Assembly: GCA_900771995.1 (NCBI GenBank)
Contig: CAAGQC010000097.1
Coordinates: 1 to 27,171, forward strand
Source: Lachnospiraceae bacterium
Lineage (GTDB): Bacteria; Bacillota; Clostridia; Lachnospirales; Lachnospiraceae
Length of the DNA: 27,171 nt
Direction of reading: 5' to 3'
The notes under the pieces are model-generated. The model did not search any database. It was given only the letters and a program-made list of their open reading frames with translations, and was not told where the DNA came from. Shown here piece by piece: positions 22,911-27,171 of the stretch (position 1 is the stretch's first letter; each line of letters begins with the position of its first letter). The position numbers and the translations under genes were made by a program.

Positions 22911-24589
22911 CAGGACTGCCTTTTCAAATCATCTCCGTCAAATACTTCGCTGATGGGGGCTCCTGCCGGAACCATGGGGAATACCTTATCATCCTCCGGG
23001 ATCATACATTCGATCAGTACCGGTGCTTTCAGGGCAATGGCCTTCTCAATGGCCGGTGCCACTTCTTCCTTCTTCGTTACGCGGATAGCGGTACAACCCA
23101 GTCCTTCTGCCACTTTACAGAAATCCACCTTATCCTTCAGCACGGTCTGGGAATAACGCTTGCCGTAGAACAGTGTCTGCCACTGTCTTACCATACCCAG
23201 CACATGGTTGTTGATGACCACCTGAATGATGGGGATATTATAACGGCTGGCGGTGGCCAGTTCGTTCATATTCATACGAAAGCATCCATCCCCGGCGATA
23301 TTGATGCAGACCTTATCCTGCTGTCCCACCTGTGCGCCGATGCAGGCTCCCAGGCCGTAGCCCATGGTGCCAAGGCCGCCAGAAGACAGGAAAGTACGGG
23401 GCTTCGTATAATGATAATACTGTGCCGCCCACATCTGATGCTGTCCCACATCCGTGGTAATGATGGCATCCCCGCCGGTCACCCGGTCGATCTCCTGCAT
23501 GATATAAGGACAGGACAGGTTCTCATCATCGTATTTCAGAGGATATTTTTCCTTCAGTTCCTTTATATGCGCCATCCACTCCGGATGTTCCTGTTTCGAC
23601 AGGCAGGCATTCAGTTCGGTCAGGGTCTTCTTCAGATCTCCTACCAGAGAAGCATCCACACGGATATTCTTGTTGATCTCTGCAGCATCCACATCCAGCT
23701 GGATGATTCTGGCGTTCTCTGCGAACTTCTTCGGATTGCCGGTCACACGGTCGGAGAATCTGGCCCCCAGTGCCACTAACAGGTCACACTCGCTGACACC
23801 CAGGTTCGAAGTCTTGGTGCCGTGCATACCGATCATTCCGGTATAGCGCTCGCTTCCGCCGTCAAAAGCGCCCTTGCCCATCAGAGTATCGCATACCGGT
23901 GCATCGATCAGTTCCGCGAATTCTGCCACCTCATCACTTGCTCCGGAGATAATGGCACCGCCGCCCAGATAAATATACGGCTTTTTTGCCTTATGTATCA
24001 TTTCCGCTACCAGCATCAGTTCTTCTCTGGTGTAGCGGGTCACTCTCCCCTCCGGCTGGATCGTCATCGGGGTATACTCGCAGGTGGCCGCGGTCACGTC
24101 CTTCGTAATATCAATCAGCACAGGACCCGGTCTGCCGCTTCTGGCAATATGGAAAGCCTTGCGGATGGTATCTGCCAGGATCTCCACATTTTTCACAATG
24201 TAGCCATGCTTCGTGATGGGCATGGTCACACCGGCGATGTCCACTTCCTGAAAGCTGTCCTTGCCCAGTAAGGGTAAGGTAACGTTAGCCGTGATAGCTA
24301 CCATGGGAACGGAGTCCATATATGCGGTAGCAATACCGGTTACCAGATTGGTAGCTCCGGGACCGCTGGTAGCCATGCAGACACCTACTTTTCCCGTAGC
24401 TCTCGCATAGCCGTCCGCCGCATGTGCCGCTCCCTGTTCATGGGAAGTCAGAATATGTTTGATCTCCCCACTGTGCTTATAAAGTGCGTCATAAATATTA
24501 AGGATTGCTCCTCCGGGGTAACCGAATACGGTATCTACCCCCTGCTCCTTCAGACATTCTACCAGAATTTCCGATCCCGTTAACTGCAT
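22910..24589 (-). CDS. ilvB: Acetolactate synthase, large (catalytic) subunit
   Basis: This thiamine-diphosphate enzyme condenses two pyruvates to 2-acetolactate, or pyruvate with 2-oxobutyrate to 2-aceto-2-hydroxybutyrate, in branched-chain amino acid synthesis. The 559-residue product contains the catalytic E51 in LTSHEQGAAHAADGYARATG, a central FAD-type domain, and the TPP motif GDGCFRMNMNELAT followed by INNHVLGMVRQWQTLFY, which fits the anabolic enzyme. The frame is open 22 codons further upstream; I chose the ATG at 24589 because GGAGG is 9 bases before it and MQLTGSEIL is the family start. It follows ilvD by 31 bases and is coupled to the L,D-transpeptidase gene. No regulatory ilvN subunit is seen next to it. 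Confidence 0.95.
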   Translation of the reverse strand: MQLTGSEILVECLKEQGVDTVFGYPGGAILNIYDALYKHSGEIKHILTSHEQGAAHAADGYARATGKVGVCMATSGPGATNLVTGIATAYMDSVPMVAITANVTLPLLGKDSFQEVDIAGVTMPITKHGYIVKNVEILADTIRKAFHIARSGRPGPVLIDITKDVTAATCEYTPMTIQPEGRVTRYTREELMLVAEMIHKAKKPYIYLGGGAIISGASDEVAEFAELIDAPVCDTLMGKGAFDGGSERYTGMIGMHGTKTSNLGVSECDLLVALGARFSDRVTGNPKKFAENARIIQLDVDAAEINKNIRVDASLVGDLKKTLTELNACLSKQEHPEWMAHIKELKEKYPLKYDDENLSCPYIMQEIDRVTGGDAIITTDVGQHQMWAAQYYHYTKPRTFLSSGGLGTMGYGLGACIGAQVGQQDKVCINIAGDGCFRMNMNELATASRYNIPIIQVVINNHVLGMVRQWQTLFYGKRYSQTVLKDKVDFCKVAEGLGCTAIRVTKKEEVAPAIEKAIALKAPVLIECMIPEDDKVFPMVPAGAPISEVFDGDDLKRQS

Positions 24590-24620
24590 TTCAAAATTCC
24601 TCCGGTTATTTAATGATTGC

Positions 24621-26297
24621 TTAGTTCTTCTGAGAAGGTGCTTCCAGTACCGCACCGCGGTTGCCGCTGGTCACCAGTTCATGATATCTTGCCAGATAGC
24701 CGGTCGTGATCTTAGGCTCTCTGGGCTGCCATTTTGCTCTTCTGGCTGCCAGTTCTTCGTCGGAGACCAGTACATCCAGTTTGTTCTCCGGAATATTGAT
24801 ACGGATGATATCGCCCTCTTCCACCAGTGCGATGGGGCCGCCCACTGCTGCCTCCGGAGACACATGTCCGATGGATGCGCCACGGGAAGCTCCGGAGAAA
24901 CGTCCGTCGGTGATCAGTGCCACGCTGGAGCCCAGTCCCATGCCTGCAATGGCAGAGGTGGGATTCAGCATCTCTCTCATGCCGGGACCGCCCTTAGGTC
25001 CTTCATAACGGATCACTACTACATCGCCTGCTACGATTTTACCGGACTTGATAGCATCAATCGCATCTTCTTCACAGTCAAATACTCTGGCAGGGCCTTC
25101 GTGCACCAGCATCTCCGGTGCCACAGCAGATCTCTTGACCACGCCGCTGTCCGGTGCCAGGTTGCCCTTCAGTACGGCAATACCGCCGGTCTGGGAATAG
25201 GGGTTCTCCACAGGACGGATAACTTCCGGATTCTTGTTGACACAATTCTTGATATTCTCTCCTACGGTCGTACCGTTGGCAGTCAGGCAGTCGAGGTTCA
25301 AAAGTCCCTTTTTGGACAGTTCATTCATTACCGCATAGACACCGCCTGCTTCGTTCAGGTCTTCCATATAAGTAGGACCGGCAGGTGCCAGATGACACAG
25401 ATTCGGAGTCTTGGCAGAGATCTCGTTGGCGATCTCCAGGTTCAGTTCCACACCTGCTTCTCTTGCGATAGCGGGCAGGTGCAGCATGGTATTGGTAGAG
25501 CATCCCAGTGCCATATCCACAGTCAGGGCATTTCTGAAGGCTTCCGGAGTCATAATGTCTCTGGGACGGATATTTTTCTCTACCAGTTCCATGATCTTCA
25601 TGCCGGCATGCTTTGCCAGACGGATACGCTCGGAATATACGGCGGGAATCGTACCGTTGCCGCGAAGTCCCATACCAATGGCTTCGGTCAGACAGTTCAT
25701 GGAGTTCGCAGTATACATACCGGAACAGGAGCCGCAGGTAGGACATACCTTTTCCTCAAACTCAGCCAGTTCATCCATAGTCATGGTACCGGCTGCCACA
25801 CTTCCCACTGCCTCGAACATAGAGGATAAGCTTCTCTTCTGTCCGTGTACATGTCCGGCTAACATGGGACCGCCGGATACAAAGATAGTAGGAATATTTA
25901 CTCTGGCTGCTGCCATCAGCAGGCCGGGAACATTCTTGTCACAGTTGGGAATACATACCAGACCGTCAAAACCGTGGGCCATAGCCATACACTCGGTGCT
26001 GTCGGCGATCAGGTCTCTGGTTACCAGAGAGTATTTCATCCCCACATGTCCCATGGCAATACCGTCACATACGGCAATGGCGGGGAATACCACCGGCATG
26101 CCTCCGGCCATGGCAACACCCATTTTTACAGCTTCGGTGATCTTGTCCAGATTCATATGTCCGGGTACGATCTCATTGAAGGAGCTGACGATACCGATCA
26201 TGGGACGTCTTCTCTCTTCCTCGGTAAATCCCAGGGCATTGAACAGACTTCTGTGGGGTGCCTGGGCAGTTCCTGTCTTTACGGAATCACTTCTCAT
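24621..26297 (-). CDS. ilvD: Dihydroxy-acid dehydratase
   Basis: An iron-sulfur enzyme of 558 residues, dehydrating 2,3-dihydroxy-isovalerate and 2,3-dihydroxy-3-methylvalerate to the keto acids of valine and isoleucine. Cluster Cys candidates are C119 in CIPNCDKNVPG and C188/C191 in CPTCGSCSGMYTANSMNC. In NEIVPGHMNL a Gly sits where plant-type [2Fe-2S] enzymes have the first Cys, as in the E. coli enzyme, so an O2-labile [4Fe-4S] cluster is likely. The ribosome site (AGAGAG) before ATG 26297 is weak; translation may rely on coupling with leuB, which ends 32 bases upstream. Confidence 0.95.
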   Translation of the reverse strand: MRSDSVKTGTAQAPHRSLFNALGFTEEERRRPMIGIVSSFNEIVPGHMNLDKITEAVKMGVAMAGGMPVVFPAIAVCDGIAMGHVGMKYSLVTRDLIADSTECMAMAHGFDGLVCIPNCDKNVPGLLMAAARVNIPTIFVSGGPMLAGHVHGQKRSLSSMFEAVGSVAAGTMTMDELAEFEEKVCPTCGSCSGMYTANSMNCLTEAIGMGLRGNGTIPAVYSERIRLAKHAGMKIMELVEKNIRPRDIMTPEAFRNALTVDMALGCSTNTMLHLPAIAREAGVELNLEIANEISAKTPNLCHLAPAGPTYMEDLNEAGGVYAVMNELSKKGLLNLDCLTANGTTVGENIKNCVNKNPEVIRPVENPYSQTGGIAVLKGNLAPDSGVVKRSAVAPEMLVHEGPARVFDCEEDAIDAIKSGKIVAGDVVVIRYEGPKGGPGMREMLNPTSAIAGMGLGSSVALITDGRFSGASRGASIGHVSPEAAVGGPIALVEEGDIIRINIPENKLDVLVSDEELAARRAKWQPREPKITTGYLARYHELVTSGNRGAVLEAPSQKN

Positions 26298-26329
26298 ATT
26301 TTTATCTCTCTTTCTCTTCTCTTTATGAA

Positions 26330-27171
26330 TTAAATGCGTTCAGCTAACAAAGTTCCCATCTCGGTACAGCCTACCTGGGTGCAGCCCTCGGACATAATGT
26401 CGATGGTACGGTAGCCGTCCTGTAATACCTTCTTCACCGCTGCCTCAATGGCATCTGCCTCTTCATCCAGATCAAAGCTGTAACGAAGCATCATGGCGGC
26501 ACTGAGTACGGTGGCAATGGGGTTCGCAATGTCTTTTCCGGCGATATCCGGTGCGGAACCGTGACTGGGCTCGTACAGGCCGAACTTCGTATCGTTCAGG
26601 CTGGCGCTGGCCAGCATTCCGATGGAACCGGTCACCATGCTTGCCTCGTCGGAAAGAATATCTCCGAACATGTTCTCCGTCAAAATAACATCAAACTGTG
26701 CGGGATCCTTAACCAACTGCATGGCACAGTTGTCCACCAGCATATGTTCAAGCGTGACATCGGGATAATCCTTTGCCACTTCCTCCACGACCTTTCTCCA
26801 CAGTCTGGAGGAATCCAGTACATTGGCCTTATCCACGCTGGTAACTTTCTTTTTCCGCTTTCTTGCAATATCAAAACCCTTGATGGCGATACGACGGATC
26901 TCGTTCTCGTCGTAGGTCAGGGTATCAATGGCTTTTTTCACACCGTTCTCTTCGATGGTCTTGCGCTCACCGAAGTAAAGTCCACCGGTCAGTTCCCGCA
27001 TGATCAGCATGTCAAATCCGGCCTTGCTGATCTCTTCCTTCAGGGGACACGCTGCCGCCAGCTCATCATAAAGTACTGCAGGCCGTAAATTGGCGAACAG
27101 ATTCAGCGCCTTACGCAGTGCCAGCAGTCCTGCCTCGGGACGCTTCTCGGGAGGAAGCTTGTACCAGGGGG
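26330..27171 (-). CDS. leuB: 3-isopropylmalate dehydrogenase (5' end outside window)
   Basis: This enzyme oxidises and decarboxylates 3-isopropylmalate in leucine synthesis. The window holds the C-terminal 279 residues of about 360; the frame stays open to base 27171 with family sequence (PWYKLPPEKRPEAGLLALRK), so the gene is cut by the window edge and the Met at 27010 is not the start. Visible motifs are MRELTGGLYFG, LTENMFGDILSDE with the metal Asp residues, and YEPSHGSAPDIAGKDIANP for NAD specificity. It heads leuB-ilvD-ilvB in the same direction. Its partners leuC and leuD are about 24 kb away on the same strand. Confidence 0.95.
   Translation of the reverse strand, partial: PWYKLPPEKRPEAGLLALRKALNLFANLRPAVLYDELAAACPLKEEISKAGFDMLIMRELTGGLYFGERKTIEENGVKKAIDTLTYDENEIRRIAIKGFDIARKRKKKVTSVDKANVLDSSRLWRKVVEEVAKDYPDVTLEHMLVDNCAMQLVKDPAQFDVILTENMFGDILSDEASMVTGSIGMLASASLNDTKFGLYEPSHGSAPDIAGKDIANPIATVLSAAMMLRYSFDLDEEADAIEAAVKKVLQDGYRTIDIMSEGCTQVGCTEMGTLLAERI

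Noticed and set aside
21438..23779. Long plus-strand open frames opposite the L,D-transpeptidase and ilvB genes
   Set aside because: They mirror well-supported genes, and their sequences look like reverse-strand translations, with no recognisable domain.
24681..25829. A 382-codon open frame on the plus strand opposite ilvD
   Set aside because: ilvD is a near-certain gene on the other strand; the antisense frame has no family match and no ribosome site, so it is a codon-bias shadow.
27008..27010. Start of leuB at this in-frame ATG
   Set aside because: The frame continues upstream with LeuB-like sequence to the window end, so the true start lies outside.

Overview
The window (27,171 bp, roughly half G+C) reads as a chromosomal segment of an anaerobic Clostridia member, most likely Lachnospiraceae. 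The grounds are the family types: short clostridial/archaeal-type LeuC, O2-sensitive-type IlvD, lipoproteins with LTAC/LAAC lipoboxes, a VanS-like kinase, YkuD/YoaR-like L,D-transpeptidase, and strong AGGAGG-type ribosome sites. This assignment is inference from gene content, not a database match. All genes but one lie on the minus strand, so transcription runs from high to low coordinates.

Layout in order of transcription: (1) 27171-21501, a branched-chain amino acid operon leuB (cut by the window end)-ilvD-ilvB, ending in an L,D-transpeptidase gene coupled to ilvB by a TGATG overlap. (2) 21432-19022, serC-serA with a good promoter and a strong terminator. (3) 18967-18098, a single PHP-domain phosphoesterase gene with its own promoter and terminator. 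(4) 18102-7979, a six-gene operon: propeller/solute-binding lipoprotein, two sugar-importer-type permeases, a MacA/HlyD-like adaptor, a MacB-periplasmic-domain protein lacking the FtsX core, and a second propeller/solute-binding lipoprotein. It ends at a bidirectional terminator shared with the only plus-strand gene, a short YgjP-like metallopeptidase. (5) 7479-5557, thiamine diphosphokinase, a DUF4430 lipoprotein and an ECF-transporter S component. (6) 5514-2157, an OmpR-type response regulator and a large multi-pass histidine kinase. (7) 2070-58, leuC-leuD.

leuB, ilvD, ilvB, leuC and leuD supply steps of valine/leucine/isoleucine synthesis; leuA, ilvC and an ilvN-like small subunit are not in the window. 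serC and serA supply two steps of serine synthesis. The most unusual part is the six-gene operon. It mixes carbohydrate-importer parts (two SBPs, two MalF/MalG-type permeases) with parts of a MacAB-type export machine (adaptor and MacB periplasmic domain), and it contains no ATPase. The two SBPs carry long N-terminal propeller-like regions. A 17-bp perfect inverted repeat and a good -10 with a poor -35 lie in front of it. This is the best candidate for an undescribed system.

No rRNA, tRNA, CRISPR array, insertion sequence, phage gene or recognisable riboswitch/T-box was seen. No gene-free stretch exceeds 300 bases.
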